Below, one piece after another: positions 33,844 through 42,834 of a stretch of 64,000 nucleotides of DNA. Numbering within the stretch: position 1 is the first letter of the stretch; the number at the start of each line of letters is the position of its first letter. A model generated the notes under the pieces. That model searched no databases, was not told the DNA's origin, and saw nothing but the letters and a program-made list of their open reading frames with translations. The stretch is from Chryseobacterium sp. ZHDP1 (GTDB taxonomy: Bacteria > Bacteroidota > Bacteroidia > Flavobacteriales > Weeksellaceae), in assembly GCF_018603435.1 (NCBI RefSeq), contig NZ_CP075682.1:3658001-3722000 (forward strand), written 5' to 3'. The position numbers were made by a program, and so were the translations under genes.

Positions 33844-34254
33844 ATGAAAAATTTAAAAATTTCAGCATTATTAGCTGTTTTGGCATTTTCACCGTTTTTT
33901 GCAAATACACTTCCAACTGACAATAATCCGGTTGTAAGAATTCTTGCAGATGTTACATGGAAATCAGAATCTATTGATGTTGGAAATATTCCTCAGGGAA
34001 AACCAAAAACCATCAGATTCGAATTTACAAATACTTCAAAGAAGCCTATTATTATCGAAAATGTAGCACCTTCTTGCGGATGTACAACAGCAGATTATAC
34101 AAAAACGCCTATTCTTCCTGGTAAAAAAGGATTTGTAGAAGCAAGCTACAACGCTGCAGCAGCGGGTCCGTTCATGAAAACGGTAAATGTTACCACAAGC
34201 GACAGCAAAACTCCAAAGACTCTTTCTTTTAAAGGTACAGTTGTTGCTTCTTAA
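33844..34254 (+). CDS. DUF1573 domain-containing exported protein
   Basis: A 136-residue protein with a signal peptide (MKNLKISALLAVLAFSPFFA, cleavage near 20-22). The mature part is one DUF1573 domain, an immunoglobulin-like (ASH/MSP-type) beta sandwich: SIDVGNIPQGKPKTIRFEFTN, PIIIENVAPSCGCTTADYTK and LPGKKGFVEASYNAAAAGPF, ending TLSFKGTVVAS. The conserved Cys pair is in S-C-G-C-T. Small DUF1573 proteins are abundant in Bacteroidota; their binding partners are unknown. Located next to a two-component system on the opposite strand. Confidence 0.88.
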   Translation: MKNLKISALLAVLAFSPFFANTLPTDNNPVVRILADVTWKSESIDVGNIPQGKPKTIRFEFTNTSKKPIIIENVAPSCGCTTADYTKTPILPGKKGFVEASYNAAAAGPFMKTVNVTTSDSKTPKTLSFKGTVVAS

Positions 34255-34283
34255 TCTGAATAAATTTAATCTTGTTCAATATA

Positions 34284-34318
34284 AAAACAGCCTGACAGAA
34301 ATTGTCGGGCTGTTTTTG
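34284..34318 (+). terminator. Intrinsic terminator after the DUF1573 gene
   Basis: AAAAACAGCC-t-GACA pairs with TGTC-g-GGCTGTTTTT, with a loop of GAAAT. The T tract completes the terminator. Confidence 0.85.
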
Positions 34319-34387
34319 ATTTAAATTGAATTATTTTAAAACTTTTATTTCAGAATTTTTTTAATAAACTTTAAACTAATTTCAGAA

Positions 34388-34562
34388 TTAACCACAAAAG
34401 GCACAAAAGACAATGTTAAAACGTTAAAGCTAATTTCAATAATATTCAAAGCGCTCAAAAGAATAAAAATCAAAGATTTTTAAAAACTATTGTGAACTTT
34501 TTCATTTATAATGATCAGCTTTAAATAAAAGTTTAGTCATCTTTTGTATCTTTTGTGGTTAA
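34388..34562. repeat. Intergenic inverted repeat, family E (AACCACAAAAG ends)
   Basis: Ends 34388-34410 and 34540-34562 are inverse complements over 23 bp with 2 mismatches (the core is TTAACCACAAAAG and CTTTTGTGGTTAA). They enclose 129 bp of AT-rich sequence without an ORF. It fills most of the 34255-34588 gap, the rest of which is the DUF1573 terminator. Confidence 0.55.
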
Positions 34563-34588
34563 ATAAAAAGTTTGAACAGGCTCAACTT

Positions 34589-36205
34589 CTAATGGTGCGA
34601 AACAATAATTTTTCTGCTCATTTCTTCAGAATCCGTATTAATTTTCAACATATAATTTCCTTCAGGAATTCCCGAAGCATTAATTTCAATACGGTTGGAT
34701 ATTGGTTTTTCTGATGAACTGAAAATCACCCTTCCGCTCATATCCAATAACTGATATCTTATATTTCCCGATGTTCTGTTTTCAAATTCCACATAAACAA
34801 ACTGGCTTGCCGGAACCGGATAAATCTTAATTCCTTTATCTGAAACCACATTGGCTGTCCCCAAAGTTGAACATACTGCATTGGCTTTTTGAGAATTTTT
34901 AATGACATCCACTTTTTGATTTCCCGTAACGTAATAATCAAGTTCCGAAGTAATCATCAGACTCGTACTTGCTCCAAGCCAGTCCTGAAGAAGAGAGGCA
35001 AAAATCTGCCGGTAATCATATCTTCTTTCACTCTGGTTATAGTAAAAACTTGTCTGATTCGTAAATACGGGATGATCTCCCAAAATTCCCGCTGCGGCGG
35101 CATTTCCAATGACGAAAAACGGAGCAAGATCTCCATGATCTGTTCCGATACTACCGTTTTCGCGAACCTGTCTCCCGAATTCACTGAAGGTAACCGTCAT
35201 GATTTTATCTGCAATTCCCAGTTGCTGAATATCATCCTGAAATGCAGCAACAGAATTGGAAATGTCGGCCAAGAGATTCGCATGATTTCCCAAATGTGTA
35301 CTTCCGGTCTGTACCTGGCTTACGTGGGTATCGAATCCGCTTAAATTAACCTGAAAAATTTTTGTCTTGCTTCCTCCTTTAATCATTCTTGCCACCGTTT
35401 TCAGCTGTTTTCCCAGCGATGAATTAGGATAAGTGGTCGTGGAATTATTTCCGGCATTAAAGACCTGCATCACTCTGTCATAATAAGCGTCCATACTTGT
35501 AGCAATTCCTTTTATATAATCTAAAAGATCATTATATTCAGAATTTATTAAATTAAGATTACTGAATACACTCGACTGAAATCCCGTCATATTATATTCA
35601 ATATTCTTTTCCGTTGTATGTTCATAAAACAGACATGGGTTAAGGTTTCCCATTTGTATGGCGAGGGGATCAGGATTCAGGGTCGTAGGATTTCCGGCAA
35701 GTCCCGGATACAATGCGCCGAGATATCTTCCGAAAATACCGTCGAGCAGATCATTACTTGCTGTACCGTCTTTTCCCGCAAACATAAGATTTTCTGACCG
35801 GAAATGCGAATAATTCGGGTTCGGATAGCCAACTCCGTTCATTAAAAGCAATTTGCCTGAATCATATAAACTTTTGAAACCCGTCATGGAAGGATTAAGT
35901 CCTACAAGTTTGCCGGAAGATACTGTACTGTCTAACGGAATATAGCTTCCGGTTCCTGAACTGGCAATTTTTATGTTGGGACGCAAAGCGGCATACGTAC
36001 TGTACTGGCTGATCGGGATTACTGTATTAAGACCGTCATTCGCTCCTGCAAGTCTTAAAATAACCAGAGAACGGTCATTAACCGTATCACAGTTAAGCTG
36101 AAAATCCAAAAACTGATTCATAAACCTCGAAGGCATTCCGTTGAGATAAAATGGTGCTCCCACACCTGCAAGAGATATTAATTTTAAAAAATCTTTTCTG
36201 TTCAT
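34589..36205 (-). CDS. DUF1501 protein with T9SS sorting domain
   Basis: A 538-residue exported protein of the DUF1501 family (sulfatase/alkaline-phosphatase-like fold). The N-terminus MNRKDFLKLISLAGVGAPFY resembles a Tat signal, but with R-K where twin Arg is usual. Core: LVILRLAGANDGLNTVIPI, YPNPNYSHFRSENLMF, FQVNLSGFDTHVSQVQ, VTFSEFGRQVRENGSIGTDHGDLAPFFVIG. The last 85 residues form a T9SS C-terminal domain: IYPVPASQFVYVEFEN, LLDMSGRVIFSS, GIPEGNYMLKI and KIIVSHH. It starts 4 bp after the DUF1800 gene, which is the usual pairing. Surface enzyme of unknown substrate. Confidence 0.9.
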   Translation of the reverse strand: MNRKDFLKLISLAGVGAPFYLNGMPSRFMNQFLDFQLNCDTVNDRSLVILRLAGANDGLNTVIPISQYSTYAALRPNIKIASSGTGSYIPLDSTVSSGKLVGLNPSMTGFKSLYDSGKLLLMNGVGYPNPNYSHFRSENLMFAGKDGTASNDLLDGIFGRYLGALYPGLAGNPTTLNPDPLAIQMGNLNPCLFYEHTTEKNIEYNMTGFQSSVFSNLNLINSEYNDLLDYIKGIATSMDAYYDRVMQVFNAGNNSTTTYPNSSLGKQLKTVARMIKGGSKTKIFQVNLSGFDTHVSQVQTGSTHLGNHANLLADISNSVAAFQDDIQQLGIADKIMTVTFSEFGRQVRENGSIGTDHGDLAPFFVIGNAAAAGILGDHPVFTNQTSFYYNQSERRYDYRQIFASLLQDWLGASTSLMITSELDYYVTGNQKVDVIKNSQKANAVCSTLGTANVVSDKGIKIYPVPASQFVYVEFENRTSGNIRYQLLDMSGRVIFSSSEKPISNRIEINASGIPEGNYMLKINTDSEEMSRKIIVSHH

Positions 36206-36209
36206 GGTC

Positions 36210-37844
36210 TTAAATTGTTTGGAATTCAGGAGATTTAATGATGGCTTTTACCAGTCTGTCTATCGGGATTTTTACATTGTTGGAATTTCCTGTATTAATG
36301 TAATTATTCCATTCGTTCTGCCAGTTTATAGGACTTAGATTGCTCAGGAAAACACTTTTAAAATAATCGTAGCGTGTGCCGTCCGGAACTTCCACAAACA
36401 TCATCTGGAGAAATTCTGTTATCAGCGTATTTGCATTTCCCGGGTTTGAAAAATAGCCGCTGTCTTTTACGAAGGATGCATTATTCAGTTTAAATGTAAA
36501 GCCGTTGTAAGTAAGACCGTTGATGAAATAATCTATTGTATTGTTATAACGAATTCTCAGGGATGAAGTGGTAATCCAGTTTTTATCATAATTCGGGCTG
36601 CTGTAATATCCTGCATATCCGTTTACCGACTGCGGGTTGAAGACTGGCATTCCCATATTGGAAGAAAAATTACCAACTACGCCCATGAGGCTGTGTATTG
36701 CAGAAGGATTTACTTCATACAGCGGAACCTGAAGATTCAGCAGAGAAAACATATGAAGATACAGCTCTACAGGATTTCTTACCATGTTTCCAAGGGTCTG
36801 ATCTCCCGTGATGCTGTCTTCTTCGTCATAAAAATGTTTACTTTTCAGAAGAGTGGTAAGCGCAGGGATAATGTTGTAATTGTCTGCTTTAAGAGATGCT
36901 GCCAAAGGAACAATGATGCCATTTTCTATTTCAGGAGTAATTAATCTTCCCACAAAATAGCGATACATTCTTCTGCAGTATGCTTTTGCCGTTTCATCCT
37001 GATTAAAAATCATGTTGATGAAATTCTGAAGCTCAGCTTTAATCGTTGCGTCTGTATTTCCTCCCGAAATTGCCTGATTTCCAAACGCGGACGAAAAAGT
37101 TTTGGTTCCCGTATCGTGCGTGTTAACTTTTACCTGACCAGTCGGAATATTCGTTACCGGATCCAGAGAGTTAAGTCTTGCTGTTTTATCCAGATGTACC
37201 GATGAAGTTAGAGAGAATCCTGTTAAAACTCTTGCTGCCTGTTGTACATCTGTTTCCGTATAATTGGTATAGTTTCCCGTAGCAATCTGCGGTCCTTTTA
37301 AAATCGTAAACAATTCCAGAAATTCCCTTGCATAATTTTGATTGGGACTTGTGCTCAGATTCACATTGTTGTTCAGGAAAATAAGCATTCTCGGATTCTG
37401 TGTTATTCTGAATGCCAGTTCTTTAAGACTTCCACCGGCGTGAAATCTTAGAAGTTCCTTATAATCGTAATTCGTCCAGAAAGAAGCGTTATCATCCGTT
37501 ACAAAAAGGATATGAAGAAAATAAGCAATTTTATGTTGTGCAGAAGAATCCTTTAGAGCACTGTAAAGCCACCAGTAAAGATCATTCCTCACGCTGTTTG
37601 CCGTACTTTGTGTATCGGTAATCGTAGGATTTGCAGCAGTGGGAACAATCGTTTCACCCACGTTATTAAGCGGAGAAGGCGGAACAGGATTGCTGAACGT
37701 AAATAACTCTGCAAGCGCCTGCTGTGGAGTTTTGGCCGCAAAATCCAGAATCTTTGCTTTCGTAATATTGTAAGTGGTGCGTCTGAGAAGATGATAAGCA
37801 TTCGAAAATCCCAGCACAGTAGTTTTAGGAGTAAGACTTGGCAT
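36210..37844 (-). CDS. DUF1800 family protein
   Basis: A 544-residue protein of the DUF1800 family, found paired with DUF1501 genes in Bacteroidota and Planctomycetes. Motifs: HLLRRTTYNITKAKILDFA, DLYWWLYSALKDSSAQHKIAYFLHILFVT, AGGSLKELAFRITQNPRMLIFLNNNVN, NYAREFLELFTI (the YAREFLELFT signature near 167) and AYCRRMYRYFVGRL. No Sec signal is obvious at the start. The gene ends 4 bp before DUF1501, so the two are expressed together. A TACATTTG -7 box is found at 37864-37871. Function unknown; it may assist the T9SS-exported DUF1501 partner. Confidence 0.9.
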   Translation of the reverse strand: MPSLTPKTTVLGFSNAYHLLRRTTYNITKAKILDFAAKTPQQALAELFTFSNPVPPSPLNNVGETIVPTAANPTITDTQSTANSVRNDLYWWLYSALKDSSAQHKIAYFLHILFVTDDNASFWTNYDYKELLRFHAGGSLKELAFRITQNPRMLIFLNNNVNLSTSPNQNYAREFLELFTILKGPQIATGNYTNYTETDVQQAARVLTGFSLTSSVHLDKTARLNSLDPVTNIPTGQVKVNTHDTGTKTFSSAFGNQAISGGNTDATIKAELQNFINMIFNQDETAKAYCRRMYRYFVGRLITPEIENGIIVPLAASLKADNYNIIPALTTLLKSKHFYDEEDSITGDQTLGNMVRNPVELYLHMFSLLNLQVPLYEVNPSAIHSLMGVVGNFSSNMGMPVFNPQSVNGYAGYYSSPNYDKNWITTSSLRIRYNNTIDYFINGLTYNGFTFKLNNASFVKDSGYFSNPGNANTLITEFLQMMFVEVPDGTRYDYFKSVFLSNLSPINWQNEWNNYINTGNSNNVKIPIDRLVKAIIKSPEFQTI

Positions 37845-37863
37845 AATTATGCTTTATTTTGAA

Positions 37864-37871
37864 CAAATGTA
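37864..37871 (-). promoter_or_regulatory. -7 box for the DUF1800-DUF1501 operon
   Basis: TACATTTG on the minus strand, 20 bp upstream of the DUF1800 start, fits TAnnTTTG. Confidence 0.45.
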
Positions 37872-38065
37872 CAATTTTAATGAATTAAATATAATGTTTT
37901 AATGAAATTATAGAGATTAAATTTAGTAAACATTGAAAATATTTCGTTATTGATTTTGTGGTAGGCTGGATCTGCTTTTTTCTGCATTCTATATCCTGCA
38001 TAGCTTTTTACGCTGCGGAAATAAATATTTATATTAAATTTACTCATCTATTAAATAACTAAATT

Positions 38066-38947
38066 ATGAGTCTTTATACACAGCCGATGCTTCGTGAAGG
38101 AGCTTTAAAAGATAAAGTAGCCATTGTAACAGGAGGAGGGAGCGGTCTCGGAAAAGCAATGACCAGATATTTTCTTGAGTTAGGCGCAAAAGTAGTCATC
38201 ACGTCCAGAAACCTTGAAAAACTACAGGGAACTGCAAAAGAACTGGAAGAAGAAACAGGCGGAAAAGTTCTTTGCGTTGCATGTGACGTAAGAAACTGGG
38301 ATGAGGTAGAAGCCATGAAAGAAGCTGCGTTAAAAGAATTCGGAAAAATTGATATCCTTCTTAATAATGCCGCCGGAAATTTCATTTCTCCTACAGAAAG
38401 ACTCACCCATTCTGCTTTTGACTCTATTCTGGATATTGTATTAAAAGGAACAAAAAACTGTACCCTTTCCGTTGGAAAACACTGGATCGATTCCAAAACT
38501 TCGGGAACGGTATTAAATATTGTTACAACTTATGCGTGGACGGGCTCTGCTTATGTGGTTCCATCGGCTTGTGCAAAAGCGGGCGTTTTGGCAATGACGA
38601 GATCTTTGGCGGTGGAATGGGCAAAATACGGAATCCGTTTCAATGCCATTGCTCCGGGACCATTTCCTACAAAAGGAGCATGGGACAGATTGCTTCCGGG
38701 AAATCTGCAGGAAAAATTTGATATGAGAAAGAAAGTTCCTTTAAGAAGAGTAGGAGAACATCAGGAACTGGCAAATCTTGCCGCTTACTTAGTTTCAGAT
38801 TATTCAGCTTATATGAATGGTGAAGTGGTAACCATCGATGGCGGAGAATGGTTGCAGGGAGCAGGTGAATTTAACATGTTGGAAGATATTCCGCAGGAAA
38901 TGTGGGATGCTCTGGAAGCGATGATTAAAGCAAAAAAATCAAATTAA
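38066..38947 (+). CDS. SDR oxidoreductase, 2,4-dienoyl-CoA reductase type
   Basis: A 293-residue short-chain dehydrogenase likely to reduce 2,4-dienoyl-CoA with NADPH during breakdown of unsaturated fatty acids. The cofactor site is VAIVTGGGSGLGKAMTRYF, with ITSRNLEKL for NADPH preference, CDVRNWDEV and LLNNAAGNF. At the usual SDR active site Y-x3-K the sequence reads A-Y-V-V-P-S-A-C-A-K-A-G, with no Tyr four residues before the Lys. This is also how mitochondrial DECR1 reads at this position (VPSASAKAG), which supports the DECR call over a generic SDR. RFNAIAPGPFPTKGAW also matches that group. Cytoplasmic, and alone in its transcript. Confidence 0.85.
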   Translation: MSLYTQPMLREGALKDKVAIVTGGGSGLGKAMTRYFLELGAKVVITSRNLEKLQGTAKELEEETGGKVLCVACDVRNWDEVEAMKEAALKEFGKIDILLNNAAGNFISPTERLTHSAFDSILDIVLKGTKNCTLSVGKHWIDSKTSGTVLNIVTTYAWTGSAYVVPSACAKAGVLAMTRSLAVEWAKYGIRFNAIAPGPFPTKGAWDRLLPGNLQEKFDMRKKVPLRRVGEHQELANLAAYLVSDYSAYMNGEVVTIDGGEWLQGAGEFNMLEDIPQEMWDALEAMIKAKKSN

Positions 38948-38971
38948 ATTTTAGATTTTAATGTTTTCACT

Positions 38972-39047
38972 GTCATTCTGATCGGAACGAAATGGAGTGA
39001 AGAATCTCCAAAAAAGAATATTTAGATTCTTCCTTCGTCAGAATGAC
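38972..39047. repeat. Dispersed repeat, family A
   Basis: GTCATTCTGA at the left end and TCAGAATGAC at the right end, with AGAATCT and AGATTCTTCCTTCGTC inside. Same family as 3431-3510 and 59995-60256. Part of the 38948-39250 gap. Confidence 0.65.
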
Positions 39048-39108
39048 AATTTGATTAAAAATATAAAATGGATTTAGTTTGAAATTTACAAAATCCTTTA
39101 AACAAAGC

Positions 39109-39145
39109 AAAAAGTAGATTCTCGATGGGGAATCTACTTTTTTTT
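39109..39145 (+). terminator. Intrinsic terminator
   Basis: AAAAAGTAGATTC (39109-39121) pairs with GAATCTACTTTTT (39130-39142) and ends in a T8 tract. It isolates the module that follows. Confidence 0.85.
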
Positions 39146-39208
39146 ATTTGGGTGATTTCACGGTTAAAGTTTAGGTGAATTACTGAGATATCTCGTTACA
39201 CACGACTA

Positions 39209-39216
39209 TAAATTTG
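39209..39216 (+). promoter_or_regulatory. -7 box for the DUF2589 module
   Basis: TAAATTTG fits TAnnTTTG, 34 bp before the start at 39251. No clear -33 TTG. Confidence 0.45.
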
Positions 39217-39250
39217 CAGTATCAATTTTTAATAACCTAAACAACAAAAC

Positions 39251-40123
39251 ATGGAAACATTAAAGTCGGTGTTGGAAGCAAACCACACCAAGAAAACAAA
39301 AAGTGAATTAATTGATTTATTAACAGGACTGGAAAAATCTTTAAGTCCCGCAGTTTACGAAAAAGTTTCGGGAATTGAAACGTCAGAACTTTCTTCTCTT
39401 TCTAACAAAGAATTGGTAAGCATTATTGAAGACTTCAAGAAAAATTACGATGAGAAATGGGAAAAATCTTTCGCAGCAGTTTCTTCGGAAGTGATGAAAA
39501 TGATGGCAGGAAGAATGGCGGCAGACGATCAGGTTTTCAAAACTTCAGGAGCTGAAAGTGCAGATTTTGCAGCAGAATTGGGAAGCATCGATTTTGCAAC
39601 CATCATTGGAGGTCCGCTTGATGCGTGTGTAAAAGCACAGTCGAACGCATCCATCAGCACCGTAAATTTCATCAAAGAAGTAGGATTCGAACAGGATGGA
39701 AGCGACAGCAAGCTTCGTATGGCGGAATTCAAATACAAAAAAATGGGACCAAACCCAGATTTTGATCCGGCAGAACCTGAAAGTTCCACCAACCCGAAAG
39801 AAACAATGAACGATGTTGAAATCTCTGTTCCTTTCATTGCATTATTAAATGTTCCGAGCTTCAGAATTGAAACCTGCGAAGTGGATTTCAATGTAAAATT
39901 AAATTCTACTTATACCAAAGATGTAAGCGATGAATTCGGGATCAGTGCGGGCGCTTCAGGAGGTTTCGGACCGGTGAAATTCAAGGTGGATGTTTCTTAC
40001 AAAAGAACTTCTGCCACAGGAATTAAAGTGGAAAAAGAATATTCTCTGGGCGTAAAAGTAAGAGCAACCAACGACGAAATGCCTGCAGGATTGGAAAAAG
40101 TTTTAGGATTACTCGCACAATAA
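39251..40123 (+). CDS. DUF2589 domain-containing protein
   Basis: A 290-residue protein with no signal peptide. Residues 1-100 are helical (LKSVLEANHTKKTKSELIDLL, EKWEKSFAAVSSEVMKMMAGR). Residues 113-290 match DUF2589: SIDFATIIGGPLDACVKAQSNASISTV, then strands EISVPFIALLNVPSFRIETCEVDFNVKLN, FKVDVSYKRTSATGIKVEKEYSLGVKVRA and the tail PAGLEKVLGLL. The family has no known function. It begins a five-gene group: two unknown proteins, a leaderless subtilisin and an I9-propeptide-like protein. It is cytoplasmic, isolated from the upstream gene by a terminator, with its own -7 box. What it does is not known. Confidence 0.8.
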   Translation: METLKSVLEANHTKKTKSELIDLLTGLEKSLSPAVYEKVSGIETSELSSLSNKELVSIIEDFKKNYDEKWEKSFAAVSSEVMKMMAGRMAADDQVFKTSGAESADFAAELGSIDFATIIGGPLDACVKAQSNASISTVNFIKEVGFEQDGSDSKLRMAEFKYKKMGPNPDFDPAEPESSTNPKETMNDVEISVPFIALLNVPSFRIETCEVDFNVKLNSTYTKDVSDEFGISAGASGGFGPVKFKVDVSYKRTSATGIKVEKEYSLGVKVRATNDEMPAGLEKVLGLLAQ

Positions 40124-40139
40124 AAACCCTTTACGAGAA

Positions 40140-40838
40140 ATGATTAAATTATCAGATTACCTGGATTATCTCAACAACGAGATAATTCAGGCTCGTAAAA
40201 AAGCAGACGAAAATGCGGTAATGATCGCAAAAGAATATGCTAAACACGAGTATTTAAAGTTTTTTAAAGTCCCGAGATATTCGCTTCCGAGTGTGAAAAT
40301 GGATATTCCCATCAAGATCACGGATATTGATGCAGATTCGAAGTACAATTTCAAGTACAGCGAAGATCAGCTTGTGGAAGATGTTAACCAAAAAATCCGT
40401 CTTGCCAATAAAGAGAAAAACCTCAATATTACGGAGATCAGCAAAAAACAGCTTCAGACCAAAGAATTTACCCGTCTTTTTAAAGCGCTTGAAGCCGGAG
40501 ACCAGAAATTTGGGAAAAAACCTTCTGCCGAATTACTTAAAGTTGATCTCAGACAGAATGTGAAAAGTTTAAATTCAGGAATTTTCCGCGTACAGGAAGG
40601 AAACGGCGAAGCGGAAGTGAACGAAATGAAAGAAATTTTCACCATTGCTTTGCTGAACAGATTCAGCCTCGTGAACTCTAAAATCAACAATATTTACATT
40701 GATCCCAATACCAACTCTGCGGAAGACAAAGACAAGCTTTTCGTTAATCTTCACGTAGAAATGGAAGACGAAGGAATCAGAATCGTCTCTTTTAAAGACA
40801 AGGACGGCAAAGAAGTCGAACAGATAATTTTTGAGTAA
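40140..40838 (+). CDS. Unknown protein, second gene of the DUF2589 module
   Basis: A 232-residue cytoplasmic protein of no family I can name. The N-terminus (1-40) is helical (LSDYLDYLNNEIIQARKKAD). The stretch KFFKVPRYSLPSVKMDIPIKI near 40-60 echoes the beta edges of DUF2589 (LNVPSFRIETCEVDFN), so a distant relation is possible. A helical middle (KKQLQTKEFTRLFKAL) and a beta-rich C-terminus (DKLFVNLHVEMEDEGIRIVSF) follow. It is 16 bp after the DUF2589 gene and overlaps the next start by 1 bp (TAATG), which implies coupled translation. Confidence 0.7.
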   Translation: MIKLSDYLDYLNNEIIQARKKADENAVMIAKEYAKHEYLKFFKVPRYSLPSVKMDIPIKITDIDADSKYNFKYSEDQLVEDVNQKIRLANKEKNLNITEISKKQLQTKEFTRLFKALEAGDQKFGKKPSAELLKVDLRQNVKSLNSGIFRVQEGNGEAEVNEMKEIFTIALLNRFSLVNSKINNIYIDPNTNSAEDKDKLFVNLHVEMEDEGIRIVSFKDKDGKEVEQIIFE

Positions 40839-41416
40839 TGCAGGAACTTGTTCATCATACGATACAGAAAATTCAGGAACTGCTGGAACATTTTAATAAA
40901 GTTCAGGAGCTATATCTGTCGAAGTCTTTCGATTTTGATACGCAGTTTGAGGAATTTCTCTATGAATTTTTAGATTACCTGAAAACCAAAGGAAATACTA
41001 CGTACGAATCTGAAATCTTAAAAGTCATGAACATGATTTCCACCGTAAAAAGAGGATTTAATCCTGTTCAGATGGAAAAAATAGCTTCGGGAAAACGTGA
41101 GCTGACTTGGGGATTTTCATTCAGTGCAATGGAAAGTGTACAGAAGTTTTTAATGGAAATGTATACCAAAGAGCAGAAAAAACTGGATGAAGCAGAAGAA
41201 ATTTTATCAGGATTAATTGTTTCTCTCTATCAAAACGGGATATTGAACGACGAAATCGTGAAAAGTCTCGCCAATGTTCCTAAAATTGAAGACTTCTGGA
41301 ATTCTTTAATCAAACAAAACACCCAGATTTCAGGAATTAATAAAAAACTTAGATTACAGATGATTTCGGAAGATATCTATATGCTTCTTGAAAAAATTCT
41401 TTTAAGATTAAACTAA
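40838..41416 (+). CDS. Unknown helical protein, third gene of the DUF2589 module
   Basis: A 192-residue cytoplasmic protein, mostly alpha-helical, with a coiled-coil-like N-terminus (ELVHHTIQKIQELLEHFNKVQEL) and acidic C-terminus (EDIYMLLEKILLRLN). Not recognised. The start codon overlaps the stop of the previous gene (TAATG), and no signal peptide or metal motif is seen. The gap to the protease gene holds a family B repeat, so the last two genes of the module may be transcribed partly on their own. Confidence 0.65.
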   Translation: MQELVHHTIQKIQELLEHFNKVQELYLSKSFDFDTQFEEFLYEFLDYLKTKGNTTYESEILKVMNMISTVKRGFNPVQMEKIASGKRELTWGFSFSAMESVQKFLMEMYTKEQKKLDEAEEILSGLIVSLYQNGILNDEIVKSLANVPKIEDFWNSLIKQNTQISGINKKLRLQMISEDIYMLLEKILLRLN

Positions 41417-41449
41417 TCTGTAATAATTTAAAATCTCTGTGTTTCTTAA

Positions 41450-41550
41450 TTTAAGTGAAATCGAAGATTCGACGTAGTCAAACATCTTTGTGAGCCTTAA
41501 AAACAATTAATTGTAAAAAAAACTTAGTGCCATTTGTGTTAAAGTTAAAA
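41450..41550. repeat. Dispersed repeat, family B
   Basis: Contains CATCTTTGTGAGCCTTAAAA and TTGTGTTAAAGTTAAAA, matching the 45480-45572 and 62858-62948 copies (GCCTTTG, GAACTT, AAACAGTTAGTA and GCGTTAAA phrases). AT-rich and non-coding. Sits inside the DUF2589 module. Confidence 0.5.
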
Positions 41551-41578
41551 GGTGAATAAAAGATTTAAAACAAAACCC

Positions 41579-42834
41579 ATGGAAAAAGAAAGATACATTG
41601 TTGTTCTCGAAGATCAGCATAAAAATTCCCTCAAAAAAGTGGAAAACGAACTGGATGTAAACATTACCTCATCAGAATTTCTTTCCGCAGAAAACCGTTC
41701 CTACGATGTTATTGATGATGATAACGGAGTTTTTTACAAAAATCTGGGCGTTCTTGTGGTTGAAAATAAGGATGAAGCACAGTTAAAAAATGCTGTAAAA
41801 AACGATTCTAACCGATCGTTTATTTTGAAAAAGAAAGAGATTTTTTTTCGACGGATGAACTGTCCATCATCAGTGAACTGAAAAAACAGTCCGCAGAGAT
41901 TGTCGACAAAATTACCGAGCTGGAAAAATACATTATAAACAAACCGTTACCGCAGAAATCTTTAGTGGAAATGGAGTGGGGGCTCAAAGCTTTGGGGTTG
42001 GGAAATTCATTGTACACAGGGAAAGGTGTTGATATCTGTATTCTGGATACAGGTCTCGAACTTTCTCATCCCGATTTTTTCGGAAGAAATATTGAAGGGA
42101 AATCCTTCATTGCCGGAGAAGACTGGAACCGCGATCCGAACGGTCACGGAACCCACTGTGCAGGAGTTGCAACAGGAAACATTCGACTGGACAACGGAAA
42201 ACGGTACGGAATCGCAAAAGACGCTAATTTAAAAATTGCAAAAGTGCTTTCCGATGCAGGAAAAGGAACCACAAGCAGCGTTATTGATGCGATAGACTGG
42301 GCAATTACAAAGAAATTCAGAATTCTGTCTCTTTCACTCGCTTCTCCGGTTCTGCTGAATGAAGCACCTTCTCCGCTTTTTGAAACCATAGGAGCAAGAG
42401 CTTTGGAAAACAACTGCATCATTATTGCAGCCGCAGGAAACGGCAGCAACAGACCCGCTGTTCCCAAACCTGTTTCCATGCCTGCAAACTCCATGTCGGT
42501 AATGGCAGTCGGAGCGATTGATGGACAGATGAAAGTAGCTAAATTTTCCAACGCGGGCTTAAATCCTTCAACAGGAGGAAACGTCAATATCTGCGCTCCC
42601 GGAGTTGATATCATCAGTTCTTATCCCAAAAATTCTAAGAATAAAAACAGCAATTATTATGCAATGAGCGGAACAAGCATGGCAACACCGCATGTTTCAG
42701 GGCTTATTGCTTTGTACATGGAACAGTTTCCCGAAAAATCGGCAAAAGAAATCTGGGAACTTGTTGAAACGAAGGCAAAACCCATCGAAGGTTTGAAATA
42801 CAGAGACATCGGAAACGGACTTATACAGATATAA
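41579..42834 (+). CDS. Leaderless subtilisin-like (S8) protease, reading frame broken at a T8 run
   Basis: Two frames join to give a 418-residue S8 protease. Frame 1 (41579-41848) carries an I9-like N-terminal domain (MEKERYIVVLEDQHKNSLKK, LGVLVVENK). Frame 2 begins at 41848 and reads STDELSIISELKKQSAEI, VEMEWGLKALGLGN and the catalytic domain. All catalytic residues are present: Asp in DICILDTGLELSHPDF, His in NGHGTHCAGVATGN, Asn in AAAGNGSN, Ser in SGTSMATPHVSG. The frames differ by one base; the run of eight T at 41841-41848 lets a single -1 slip or one added T restore the frame. No signal peptide is visible, unlike secreted subtilisins. Start at 41579 is preferred over 41552 (poor context). 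It may be active through slippage, or a young pseudogene, or an error in the sequence. Confidence 0.75.

Noticed and set aside
38571..38582. SDR with a lost catalytic Tyr as a dead enzyme
   Set aside because: The same position is replaced in DECR1-type dienoyl-CoA reductases, which are active, so this is clade-typical.
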